Source of the DNA: Photorhabdus khanii NC19
Lineage (GTDB): Bacteria; Pseudomonadota; Gammaproteobacteria; Enterobacterales; Enterobacteriaceae
Length of the DNA: 64,000 bases
Reading direction: 5' to 3'
NCBI RefSeq assembly: GCF_000517265.1
Contig: NZ_AYSJ01000002.1
Location: 496,247-560,246, forward strand
This document shows, piece after piece, positions 56,423 through 64,000 of the stretch. Each line of letters begins with the position of its first letter. Position 1 is the first letter of the stretch. The notes beneath the pieces are model-generated. The model worked only from the letters and a program-made list of their open reading frames with translations, ran no database searches and was not told where the DNA came from. A program made the position numbers and the translations under genes.

Positions 56423-57313
56423 ATGCCGCTTTCCTCTGCTGGTTTGGCGTTTCGTCAGGCTATAGAAGTTGAATCTCCATTACAGATAGTTGGCACCATC
56501 AATGCCAACCATGCATTGCTGGCGAAACGGGCGGGCTATAAAGCTATTTATCTTTCTGGTGGCGGTGTATCGGCGGGTTCATTAGGTATGCCTGATCTGG
56601 GAATTTCAACGCTGGACGATGTGCTGACAGATATCCGCCGTATCACGGACGTCTGTGATTTGCCATTGCTCGTGGATGCTGATATTGGTTTTGGTTCTTC
56701 TGCCTTTAATGTGGCTCGCACCGTGCGCTCAATGATTAAAGCTGGCGCTGCGGGGTTGCATATTGAGGATCAGGTCGGTGCGAAGCGTTGCGGTCATCGC
56801 CCGAATAAAGAGATTGTGTCCAAAGAGGAAATGGTTGATCGCATTAAGGCTGCAGTCGATGCCCGTATTGATAAGCATTTCGTCATTATGGCCCGTACTG
56901 ATGCCTTGGCTGTTGAAGGTTTGGCAGCGGCCCTTGACAGGGCTAAAGCCTATATCGAAGCCGGGGCAGACATGCTGTTTCCTGAAGCGATCACTGAATT
57001 GCACATGTATAAAACATTTGCGTCAACAACTGGGGTTCCAATACTCGCCAACATCACTGAATTTGGTGCGACGCCACTGTTCACTACCGAAGAGTTAAAA
57101 AATGTGGATGTATCCATTGCGCTTTACCCGCTTTCTGCTTTCCGGGCAATGAATAAGGCCGCCGAGCAGGTTTACACCACACTCCGCCGCGAAGGGACAC
57201 AGAAGAATGTGATCAGCATGATGCAGACTCGCAACGAGTTATACGAAAGCATCAACTACTACGATTTTGAACAAAAACTGGATGCGCTTTTCTCCCAGAA
57301 AAAATCTCAATGA
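56423..57313 (+). CDS. prpB: 2-methylisocitrate lyase
   Basis: A 296-aa TIM-barrel lyase of the isocitrate lyase superfamily with the active-site [10 protein letters not shown] motif near residue 120 and Mg-binding DADIGFG. It splits 2-methylisocitrate into pyruvate and succinate, the last step of propionate oxidation. Perfect AAGGAGG before the ATG. First gene after the sigma-54 promoter. Confidence 0.95.
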   Translation: MPLSSAGLAFRQAIEVESPLQIVGTINANHALLAKRAGYKAIYLSGGGVSAGSLGMPDLGISTLDDVLTDIRRITDVCDLPLLVDADIGFGSSAFNVARTVRSMIKAGAAGLHIEDQVGAKRCGHRPNKEIVSKEEMVDRIKAAVDARIDKHFVIMARTDALAVEGLAAALDRAKAYIEAGADMLFPEAITELHMYKTFASTTGVPILANITEFGATPLFTTEELKNVDVSIALYPLSAFRAMNKAAEQVYTTLRREGTQKNVISMMQTRNELYESINYYDFEQKLDALFSQKKSQ

Positions 57314-57364
57314 CGGACAGCTTCATCACTTTATGTGGCATAAAAAACAGTCGAGGTGAGACCA

Positions 57365-58531
57365 ATGAGCGAACAGAACACAATTACTGAGTCAACTACT
57401 TTCAAGCCTAAAAAATCTGTTGCCCTTTCGGGGGTCAGTGCGGGTAACACAGCACTCTGTACAGTTGGGAAAACCGGCAACGATCTGCATTACCGTGGCT
57501 ACGATATTCTTGATCTTGCAACCCAGTGTGAATTTGAAGAAGTTGCGCACCTGTTGATCCACGAAAAATTGCCTTCCCGCGCTGAACTGGCCGCCTATAA
57601 AACGAAACTAAAAGCACTGCGAGGTTTGCCGGGTAGCGTCAAGGCAGCATTGGAAACATTACCTGCTGCCGCTCATCCCATGGATGTCATGCGTACAGGT
57701 GTCTCCGTTCTTGGCTGCACATTGCCTGAAAAAGACGATCACAATCTTGCAGGTGCGCGTGATATTGCTGACAAATTACTGGCCTCTCTTAGCTCCATGT
57801 TGCTCTACTGGTATCACTATAGTCACAACGGACGCCGTATTGAGGTAGAAACCGATGATGAGTCGATAGGCGGGCATTTTCTTCACCTCCTGCATGGTAA
57901 AAAACCCAGTGAATCATGGGAAGAAACTATGCATATATCCCTGATCCTTTATGCCGAACATGAGTTTAACGCCTCGACATTTACCAGCCGGGTTATCGCA
58001 GGAACCGGCACGGATATCTATTCCGCCATCATCGGGGCGATTGGTGCACTGAGAGGGCCAAAACACGGTGGAGCAAACGAAGTCTCTTTTGAAATTCAAC
58101 AGCGCTATGAAAATCCTGACGAAGCAGAGGCAGATATCCTGGCGCGTCTGGCAAGAAAAGAGGTCATTATCGGCTTTGGTCATCCGGTTTACACCATTTC
58201 AGATCCCCGTCACAAAGTGATTAAAAATGTGGCTCTGCAACTTTCCAAAGAGGCAGGAACGACCAAAATGTTTGATATTGCGGATCGGCTGGAATCTGTG
58301 ATGTGGGCTAACAAAAAAATGTTCCCGAACCTTGATTGGTTCTCTGCGGTTTCCTATCACATGATGGGCGTACCGACGGCGATGTTTACACCGTTGTTTG
58401 TGATTGCCCGCACATCGGGATGGGCTGCTCACATCATTGAACAACGTATTGATAACAAAATTATCCGCCCTTCGGCCAATTATACCGGGCCGGAAAATCG
58501 GGTATTTACGCCAATTGGTGAGCGTGGATAA
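57365..58531 (+). CDS. prpC: 2-methylcitrate synthase
   Basis: A 388-aa citrate-synthase-fold enzyme joining propionyl-CoA and oxaloacetate. Active-site parts visible are GPKHGGANE (His), [14 protein letters not shown] (His) and a later [12 protein letters not shown] (Asp). Length matches E. coli PrpC, and the N-terminal [12 protein letters not shown] segment is typical of methylcitrate rather than housekeeping citrate synthase. The start is ATG 57365 with AGGTGAG just upstream; a GTG three codons earlier overlaps that site. Confidence 0.94.
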   Translation: MSEQNTITESTTFKPKKSVALSGVSAGNTALCTVGKTGNDLHYRGYDILDLATQCEFEEVAHLLIHEKLPSRAELAAYKTKLKALRGLPGSVKAALETLPAAAHPMDVMRTGVSVLGCTLPEKDDHNLAGARDIADKLLASLSSMLLYWYHYSHNGRRIEVETDDESIGGHFLHLLHGKKPSESWEETMHISLILYAEHEFNASTFTSRVIAGTGTDIYSAIIGAIGALRGPKHGGANEVSFEIQQRYENPDEAEADILARLARKEVIIGFGHPVYTISDPRHKVIKNVALQLSKEAGTTKMFDIADRLESVMWANKKMFPNLDWFSAVSYHMMGVPTAMFTPLFVIARTSGWAAHIIEQRIDNKIIRPSANYTGPENRVFTPIGERG

Positions 58532-58586
58532 CGTTATTTTTGGTGTGGTGTTTCCTGTATTCATGTTTTTTTAACAAGGAATTATT

Positions 58587-60038
58587 ATGTCTACCTCTGT
58601 TGTAAACAACCGTCCTGAATATGATCAGGTGATTGTGGATATCGTGGATTATGTTATGGAATACCCGATCACATCATCCATTGCCCATGAAACGGCCTAT
58701 TACTGTTTTCTGGATACGCTGGGCTGTGGGCTGGAGGCGTTGGAATACCCGGCCTGCAAGAAACTGTTGGGGCCTATTGTGCCGGGTACGGTTGTGCCTA
58801 ATGGGGTGCGTGTACCGGGAACACAATTCCAGCTTGATCCCGTACAGGCGGCGTTTAACATTGGTACGATGATCCGGTGGCTGGATTTTAATGACACATG
58901 GCTGGCGGCTGAATGGGGACATCCGTCCGATAACCTTGGTGGCATACTGGCGGTGGCTGACTGGCTATCAAGAAATGCCGTTGCTTGTGGCAAAAAGCCG
59001 CTCACCATCAAAGCCGTTTTGATGGGCATGATCAAAGCACATGAAATTCAGGGATGTCTTGCACTGGAGAATGCGTTCAATAAAGTCGGGTTGGATCACG
59101 TCGTTCTGGTAAAAGTGGCTTCGACCGCCGTTGTTGCTGAAATGTTGGGGCTGAACCGGGAAGAGATCCTGAGTGCGGTATCGCTCGCCTGGGTTGATGG
59201 GCAGTCGCTGAGAACTTACCGTCATGCTCCTAATACCGGTTCACGTAAATCCTGGGCGGCGGGTGATGCGACATCCCGTGCTGTTCGTCTGGCTTTCATG
59301 GCACAAAAGGGTGAGATGGGGTATCCCTCGGTATTAACTGCAAAAACCTGGGGATTTTATGATGTCTTGTTCAATGGGCAGCCTTTCAAATTCCAGCGTG
59401 CCTATGGTGCTTATGTGATGGAAAACGTGTTGTTTAAGATTGCTTTCCCGGCAGAATTTCATGCACAAACTGCGGTGGAAGCGGCAATGAGTCTGCATCA
59501 GCAACTGAAAGACACCGGCAAGACTATCAATGACATCACAAAAATCACTATTCGTACCCATGAGGCCTGTATTCGGATTATCGATAAGCAAGGTCCGTTA
59601 AACAACCCGGCGGACAGAGATCATTGTATTCAGTATATGGTTGCGGTTCCTTTGATCTTTGGCCGTCTCACCGCTGCGGATTATGAAGATAGTGTTGCGG
59701 CAGATCCCCGTATTGATGCACTGCGGGAAAAAATGGTGTGTGTTGAAGATGTTGATTTTACCTGTGATTACCACGATCCGGGAAAACGCTCTATTGCTAA
59801 CGCATTAACCGTTACATTTGCAGATGGCAGCCAGCTTGATGAAGTTAAAGTCGAGTTCCCTATCGGCCATGCTCATCGTCGCCGAGAAGGCATTCCATTA
59901 TTGCTGAAAAAATTCAGAACCAATCTGGCACGTCAGTTTCCTGAAACACAACAGAGGAAAATTCTGTCTGTTTCCCTTGACCGTCAGTTACTGGAAAACA
60001 TGCCGGTAAACGAATATCTTGATTTGTACGTTATCTAA
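58587..60038 (+). CDS. prpD: 2-methylcitrate dehydratase
   Basis: A 483-aa member of the MmgE/PrpD family, the same length as E. coli PrpD. It dehydrates 2-methylcitrate to 2-methyl-cis-aconitate without an iron-sulfur cluster. Recognisable segments are [37 protein letters not shown] and the C-terminal [21 protein letters not shown] precedes the ATG. Third gene of the operon. Confidence 0.95.
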   Translation: MSTSVVNNRPEYDQVIVDIVDYVMEYPITSSIAHETAYYCFLDTLGCGLEALEYPACKKLLGPIVPGTVVPNGVRVPGTQFQLDPVQAAFNIGTMIRWLDFNDTWLAAEWGHPSDNLGGILAVADWLSRNAVACGKKPLTIKAVLMGMIKAHEIQGCLALENAFNKVGLDHVVLVKVASTAVVAEMLGLNREEILSAVSLAWVDGQSLRTYRHAPNTGSRKSWAAGDATSRAVRLAFMAQKGEMGYPSVLTAKTWGFYDVLFNGQPFKFQRAYGAYVMENVLFKIAFPAEFHAQTAVEAAMSLHQQLKDTGKTINDITKITIRTHEACIRIIDKQGPLNNPADRDHCIQYMVAVPLIFGRLTAADYEDSVAADPRIDALREKMVCVEDVDFTCDYHDPGKRSIANALTVTFADGSQLDEVKVEFPIGHAHRRREGIPLLLKKFRTNLARQFPETQQRKILSVSLDRQLLENMPVNEYLDLYVI

Positions 60039-60060
60039 TCTGAAATGCCGTCGGCGGTTG

Positions 60061-60105
60061 CTCTCCTTGAGTACTGCTCTATCATTTTACGCAGTACCAG
60101 GAGAG
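60061..60105 (+). promoter_or_regulatory. Hairpin that can mask the prpE ribosome binding site
   Basis: CTCTCCT (60061-60067) is complementary to AGGAGAG (60099-60105), which contains the prpE Shine-Dalgarno. GTACTGC (60071-60077) pairs with GCAGTAC (60091-60097). The two stems stack around a small internal loop, giving 14 pairs that would hide the ribosome binding site four bases before ATG 60109. Confidence 0.65.
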
Positions 60106-60108
60106 ATT

Positions 60109-61995
60109 ATGTTATTCAAAACTTTTTACCAGCAATCCATTGATGATCCCCACTCTTTCTGGGCTGATCAGGCTAAACGCATTTTCTGGCAACAACCTTT
60201 TGAACAGGTTCTGGATCACAACAATCCTCCCTTTGCCCGCTGGTTTTGCGGGGGAAAAACCAACCTATGTTACAACGCACTGGATCGCTGGCTGAAAAGC
60301 CAGCCTGACGCCAAAGCGCTCATCATGATTTCAACAGAAACGAATAGTGAAAAAGTATTCACTTTCAGGGAATTACATCGGGAAGTGAACAGAACGGCGG
60401 CTATGATGCTTTCTCTGGGCGTTAAAAAAGGCGACAGGGTTTTGGTTTATATGCCGATGATTGCTGAAGCGCTGTTTGTTTTGCTCGCTTGTGCCCGTAT
60501 TGGTGCAGTTCACTCGGTTGTTTTTGGGGGTTTTGCTGCCCAGAGCCTTGCTACACGGTTGGATAATGCAGAGCCTGTGCTGGTGGTGTCTGCGGATGCG
60601 GGATCTCGTGGTGGAAAAGTCATCCCTTACAAACCGTTGCTGGATGAAGCTATCGAACTGGCGAACCACAAACCCCACCATGTACTGATGGTTAACCGCG
60701 GGATGGCTGACATGGTTTGGCTACCGGAAAGAGATGTTGATTTCGCAACATTGCGGCAAGAGTGTCTTGATGCTGACGTTCCTGTGACCTGGCTTGAATC
60801 AAATGAAACCTCCTGCGTGCTCTATACCTCCGGCACGACGGGCACCCCAAAAGGCGTTCAGCGTGATGTTGGGGGGTATGCTGTTGCATTGGCAACATCC
60901 ATGGATATCATTTTTGGCGGTAAAGCGGGTGAAGTGTTTTTTTGTACGTCAGATATTGGTTGGGTTTTGGGGCATTCTTATATTGCTTATGCCCCTTTGA
61001 TCGCAGGAATGGCGACAATTATGTATGAAGGGCTGCCGATACAGCCGGATGCTGGCATTTGGTGGCAGATAGTGGAAAAATATCAGGTAACACGCATGTT
61101 TTCAGCGCCTACAGCGATTCGTGTACTGAAAAAATACCCGGTTGAATCTATTGCACAATACGATATTTCATCACTGAAATCGTTGTATTTGGCGGGAGAA
61201 CCGCTTGATGAACATACTGCCCGCTGGATTGCAGAGGCGATCAACACCCCTGTTATTGATAACTACTGGCAGACTGAGACAGGCTGGCCGATTATGGCTA
61301 TCGCCCGCGCTCTGGATGACAGGCCGAATCGGTTTGGTAGCACTGGCTTCCCGATGTATGGCTTTCATGTCAAGCTGATTAATGAACTGACCGGTGAGGA
61401 GTGCGGCGATAACGAAAAAGGCCTGCTCGTTATTGAAGGGCCTTTGCCTCCAGGTTGCATTCAAACTATCTATGGTGACGATACACGTTTCATCAATACC
61501 TATTGGTGTCATTTTGACCAGCCTGTTTATTCCACATTCGATTGGGGGATCCGTGACAGTGATGGCTATTATTTTATTTTGGGACGTTCGGATGATGTGA
61601 TTAATGTTGCGGGACACCGATTGGGAACGCGGGAGATAGAAGAGTGTATTGCAGGCCATGAAGACGTTGCTGAAGTGGCTGTTATTGGTATCAAGGATGC
61701 CATCAAGGGGCAAGCCGCAGTTGCCTTTGCCGTTCTCAAGGATGGAAGGGAAATCCAGAATGCTGAACATTTTTCCTCTCTGGAAAAGGCCCTGATGGGC
61801 TTGGTGAACAAACAAATTGGCAGCGTGGGCCGCCCAGCACGGGTGTATTTCGTCTCCCAGCTTCCCAAGACGCGTTCAGGAAAAATGTTGCGCCGAACTA
61901 TGCAGGCAATATGTGAAGGGCGTGAGCCGGGTGATATTTCTCTGATTGAAAACCCTGCTTCACTGGAGGTTATTCGAGAAGCTGTTTTCCGGTGA
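60109..61995 (+). CDS. prpE: Propionyl-CoA synthetase
   Basis: A 628-aa acyl-CoA synthetase, equal in length to E. coli PrpE. The AMP-binding loop is YTSGTTGTPKGVQRD; NYWQTETGWP is the adenine-binding motif; and PKTRSGKMLRR near the C terminus carries the catalytic Lys that acetylation switches off in this family. It activates propionate with ATP and CoA. The start is ATG 60109 behind AGGAGAG; the frame is open further upstream into prpD, but no start there has a ribosome binding site. Confidence 0.94.
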   Translation: MLFKTFYQQSIDDPHSFWADQAKRIFWQQPFEQVLDHNNPPFARWFCGGKTNLCYNALDRWLKSQPDAKALIMISTETNSEKVFTFRELHREVNRTAAMMLSLGVKKGDRVLVYMPMIAEALFVLLACARIGAVHSVVFGGFAAQSLATRLDNAEPVLVVSADAGSRGGKVIPYKPLLDEAIELANHKPHHVLMVNRGMADMVWLPERDVDFATLRQECLDADVPVTWLESNETSCVLYTSGTTGTPKGVQRDVGGYAVALATSMDIIFGGKAGEVFFCTSDIGWVLGHSYIAYAPLIAGMATIMYEGLPIQPDAGIWWQIVEKYQVTRMFSAPTAIRVLKKYPVESIAQYDISSLKSLYLAGEPLDEHTARWIAEAINTPVIDNYWQTETGWPIMAIARALDDRPNRFGSTGFPMYGFHVKLINELTGEECGDNEKGLLVIEGPLPPGCIQTIYGDDTRFINTYWCHFDQPVYSTFDWGIRDSDGYYFILGRSDDVINVAGHRLGTREIEECIAGHEDVAEVAVIGIKDAIKGQAAVAFAVLKDGREIQNAEHFSSLEKALMGLVNKQIGSVGRPARVYFVSQLPKTRSGKMLRRTMQAICEGREPGDISLIENPASLEVIREAVFR

Positions 61996-62198
61996 ATAGT
62001 TTTCCATGATATTGGGACGCTTTTATTTTTTCCTTGTTGATTTCTTGGAATAAAGAAATTGTTGTGGTCCACTCTATTTTCCGATTAATGAGTGAAATAT
62101 TTGCATTTGATAATATAAATGGGTTGAAATATCTAGATTGTGAAGTTTATCCGGATGTGATAATAATGATTTTATATGTTAGATAATTAAGGACTAAA

Positions 62199-62540
62199 AT
62201 GTTACCTGATGTAATTGTTACTGTGCTGGTTTTATTTGTTTGTGTGTTTTTAATTAGTAAATTAAGTAAGATGAGGCAGCGTAATAAATCAATTATAATT
62301 GCTAGTATAATAATCTTCACAGGAAGTACGAGTGAGATCGTTTATAATATTAGGTCTCGTTGTTCTATTGGGTTAGATTGTAACTGGCTTGATTTTGTTG
62401 TTTTTGGCTCAATAATGTTAACAGCGGTAGCAGCTTTATTTATATCATTTTCAGGCAGAGTAATTAACACGTCAAAGATAGGTTTTTGCACCCTAAAAGG
62501 TTGTAAAAGTACGTTAACCATTTGTGTGCCTGTCCCATAG
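62199..62540 (+). CDS. Small predicted membrane protein, unknown
   Basis: 113 aa with three hydrophobic segments (about residues 4-22, 31-47 and 66-86), a basic loop KLSKMRQRNK after the first, and four cysteines, two of them in RCSIGLDC between segments 2 and 3. No family recognised. TTAAGGACTAAA precedes the ATG. The non-membrane tail (TSKIGFCTLKGCKSTLTICVPVP) looks foreign to the rest and may come from a frameshift. The preceding 200 bases contain only a 32-codon frame (62088-62186) without support. Confidence 0.5.
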   Translation: MLPDVIVTVLVLFVCVFLISKLSKMRQRNKSIIIASIIIFTGSTSEIVYNIRSRCSIGLDCNWLDFVVFGSIMLTAVAALFISFSGRVINTSKIGFCTLKGCKSTLTICVPVP

Positions 62541-62592
62541 CAATTGGCTGGTAGAGCATACTTATACTCTTTATAGAAAGTTGTTGACATCA

Positions 62593-63264
62593 ATGAAAAT
62601 TATGAGATTGCTTCGCACATTTGAATGGCGTGTTCTTCCCATTCTGGCGAAGGGCTTGATCGGAAGTGGTTTTCTCGCTTTGTTGTGTAGACAACGGGAA
62701 GATCGTTGGCTGGAGCGATGGCTTCCACTTATTCAAGCCCGAGCCATGGGTTTAGCAGTGCTGGAAATTGGTTGTGGAGATGGGCGCGACACTGCCATTA
62801 TTCATCGTGCTGGGTTAAAAGTGAAGGCGATCGATATATCTTCTGCAATGGTTAAGCGGGCGAGTGTTCGTGTGCCTTCGGCTGTTTTTTTTGTTCAAGA
62901 TTTACGAGCTCCTTTTCCAATAGATAGGACCGGCGTGGTGATTTCCAGTTTGTCACTGCATTACTTTTCTTGGGACGAGACTCTGGATATTATTCGGCGA
63001 ATCAGAGCAGTTTTGTGGCCTGGGGGCATATTATTATGTCGACTGAATTCTACAAAAGACGTCAACTTCGGTGCGAAAGGACACGCTAAAATTGATAATG
63101 ATTTCTACTTGGTCCATGGAACACCAAAACACTTCTTTGATCGTTCCTTAATATTTAAAGTTTTCTCTGGATGGAAAGTGTTGCATATAGAAGAAAAGGA
63201 GACACATCGTTTTATTCTACCAAAAACTATCTGGGAGGTGATTTTGGAAGTGGAGACAAAGTAA
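62593..63264 (+). CDS. Class I SAM-dependent methyltransferase
   Basis: About 223 aa from ATG 62593; an earlier in-frame ATG at 62524 would overlap the previous gene, and neither has a strong ribosome binding site. Motif I VLEIGCGDGRDT binds SAM, followed by VKAIDISSAMVKRA (motif II acidic residue) and VVISSLSLHYFSWDE (motif IV region), the order of methyltransferase type 11. A hydrophobic N-terminal helix (LLRTFEWRVLPILAKGLIGSGFLALL in part) is unusual. The substrate is unknown and no pathway neighbours help. Confidence 0.78.
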   Translation: MKIMRLLRTFEWRVLPILAKGLIGSGFLALLCRQREDRWLERWLPLIQARAMGLAVLEIGCGDGRDTAIIHRAGLKVKAIDISSAMVKRASVRVPSAVFFVQDLRAPFPIDRTGVVISSLSLHYFSWDETLDIIRRIRAVLWPGGILLCRLNSTKDVNFGAKGHAKIDNDFYLVHGTPKHFFDRSLIFKVFSGWKVLHIEEKETHRFILPKTIWEVILEVETK

Positions 63265-63352
63265 AGGGATTCCACTGCCATCTTTGATGTTTTTATGGCA
63301 GGAGAAGACATTATCTCTGCCTCGTCAGTGGGTAGATGGCTAGCATCAAAAC

Positions 63353-63380
63353 TAAGCATATCAATTCCTTGATATGCTTA
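63353..63380. terminator. Perfect hairpin between convergent genes
   Basis: TAAGCATATCAA (63353-63364) and TTGATATGCTTA (63369-63380) are fully complementary around a TTCC loop. It lies between the methyltransferase and the convergent gene at the right edge. No T run; a bidirectional terminator is the simplest reading. Confidence 0.5.
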
Positions 63381-63398
63381 ACTCGGTTAGTGAAATGG

Positions 63399-64000
63399 TT
63401 ATTGCACCAGGTAAAGTGAATGTTTTGTTGGATAGGAATCGTATTCAGCTAACGGTACCATCTTAATGGATGATTTATTATCTCTGATTATTTTTGGTCC
63501 ACTTACTGGCCATTTAGCAGACTCAAGAAGAAACGCTGCTGGTTGTCCAGTGGTGCCAATAACAGGAGCACCGACTTTTAATGAAGCTCCATATGGAATG
63601 GCGTGGAAAATCTCAGGTGTGACTTCAATGAAGTTCTTAGTTAAGAACTTCATTGGCCGAATTGAATCAACTTGAAAACGTGTTCCAGATACAACAAATG
63701 TTAACGGTAAACCAGCTGCTTTAATTCCATAACCTTCGTAGATGTTTGCAATCTGACTGGGGAGCATACTTTCACAGTTCATTCCAGCACTGACATCAAT
63801 ACCAATATGTGCCAAGTTTGTAGGCGACATGCGAGGGAAATTACGCGCAGTCGCATTGATAACATCGATTGGTAGTGTACTGCACTGCCCAGTACTTGAG
63901 GCAACTGAGTGCTTATCAGGTCTTGATACAATACCGGGGCCTTCTACAGTAGAGGTACTTAATTGGACATCGTTGTAGATTTTCGTAGAGAAGTCTGGAG
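63399..64000 (-). CDS. C-terminal part of an unrecognised protein, runs off the right edge
   Basis: The frame is open from the window edge to a stop at 63399, about 200 codons; an internal ATG at 63830 is not needed as a start. The visible part is rich in Ser, Thr and Pro with short beta strands (LPLTFVVSGTRFQV, FIEVTPEIF) and one or two cysteines, like a secreted or fimbrial-type beta protein. No known motif identified. The upstream part is needed to name it. Confidence 0.55.
   Translation of the reverse strand, partial: PDFSTKIYNDVQLSTSTVEGPGIVSRPDKHSVASSTGQCSTLPIDVINATARNFPRMSPTNLAHIGIDVSAGMNCESMLPSQIANIYEGYGIKAAGLPLTFVVSGTRFQVDSIRPMKFLTKNFIEVTPEIFHAIPYGASLKVGAPVIGTTGQPAAFLLESAKWPVSGPKIIRDNKSSIKMVPLAEYDSYPTKHSLYLVQ

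Noticed and set aside
60019..60108. Upstream extension of PrpE
   Set aside because: It overlaps prpD and the hairpin region; ATG 60109 has AGGAGAG and gives the family's standard length.
62088..62186. 32-codon open frame before the small membrane protein
   Set aside because: No ribosome binding site and no recognisable product; length is within chance for AT-rich DNA.

Overview
The window looks like the chromosome of a Photorhabdus-type gammaproteobacterium (Morganellaceae; Xenorhabdus is the next best guess). The conserved core block matches the enterobacterial order ygfZ / sdhE-ygfX / fldB / xerD-dsbC-recJ-prfB-lysS with tRNA-Gly(CCC) beside it. It is surrounded by AT-rich intergenic DNA, ERIC-like elements, decayed insertion sequences, a large two-partner-secretion toxin locus and polyketide genes. 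The genus call is inference from gene content and remembered sequence style; no search was run.

Layout. (1) 1-5781: a five-gene cluster, oxoamine synthase (5' end outside the window), chorismate mutase, fused aminodeoxychorismate synthase, prephenate dehydrogenase-like enzyme and a 14-TM exporter. The three middle enzymes are the papA/B/C set that makes 4-aminophenylalanine; the first enzyme suggests conversion to an aminoketone or pyrazine. (2) 6190-7177: an IS982-family element with recognisable terminal inverted repeats. (3) 7427-20979: a CdiB/CdiA-type locus with a CRP-like site upstream, the main toxin/immunity pair, then three orphan toxin modules. The last module has an in-frame stop and its immunity gene is replaced by the tail of an IS630 transposase.

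(4) 21000-40110: the most unusual part. A 1482-aa protein of unknown family with a beta-propeller-like region, two Gly-Gly-X/collagen-like proteins, an 824-aa pentapeptide-repeat protein and an iterative-type PKS (KS-AT-DH-KR-ACP, no thioesterase) appear to have formed one operon. It has been duplicated and has decayed. Copy 1 keeps the first four genes but only 35 codons of the PKS. Copy 2 keeps only a frameshifted glycine-rich gene. Copy 3 keeps a glycine-rich gene, a pentapeptide stub and the intact PKS. Similar leader sequences precede each copy, and a further relative of the leader abuts the IS982 element.

(5) 40188-49635: core genes (HD-domain nucleotidase, ygfZ, sdhE, ygfX, fldB, xerD, dsbC, recJ, prfB with its programmed +1 frameshift, lysS, glyU tRNA). 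(6) 49636-54466: small accessory segment with a CatB/Vat-like acetyltransferase, an ERIC element, a SyrD-like ABC exporter, a truncated Nudix gene and a MazEF-type toxin-antitoxin pair. (7) 54467-61995: the propionate 2-methylcitrate pathway, prpR divergent from prpBCDE, with a sigma-54 promoter and a hairpin that could mask the prpE ribosome binding site. (8) 62199-64000: a small membrane protein, a SAM methyltransferase and the C-terminal part of an unrecognised protein running off the right edge.
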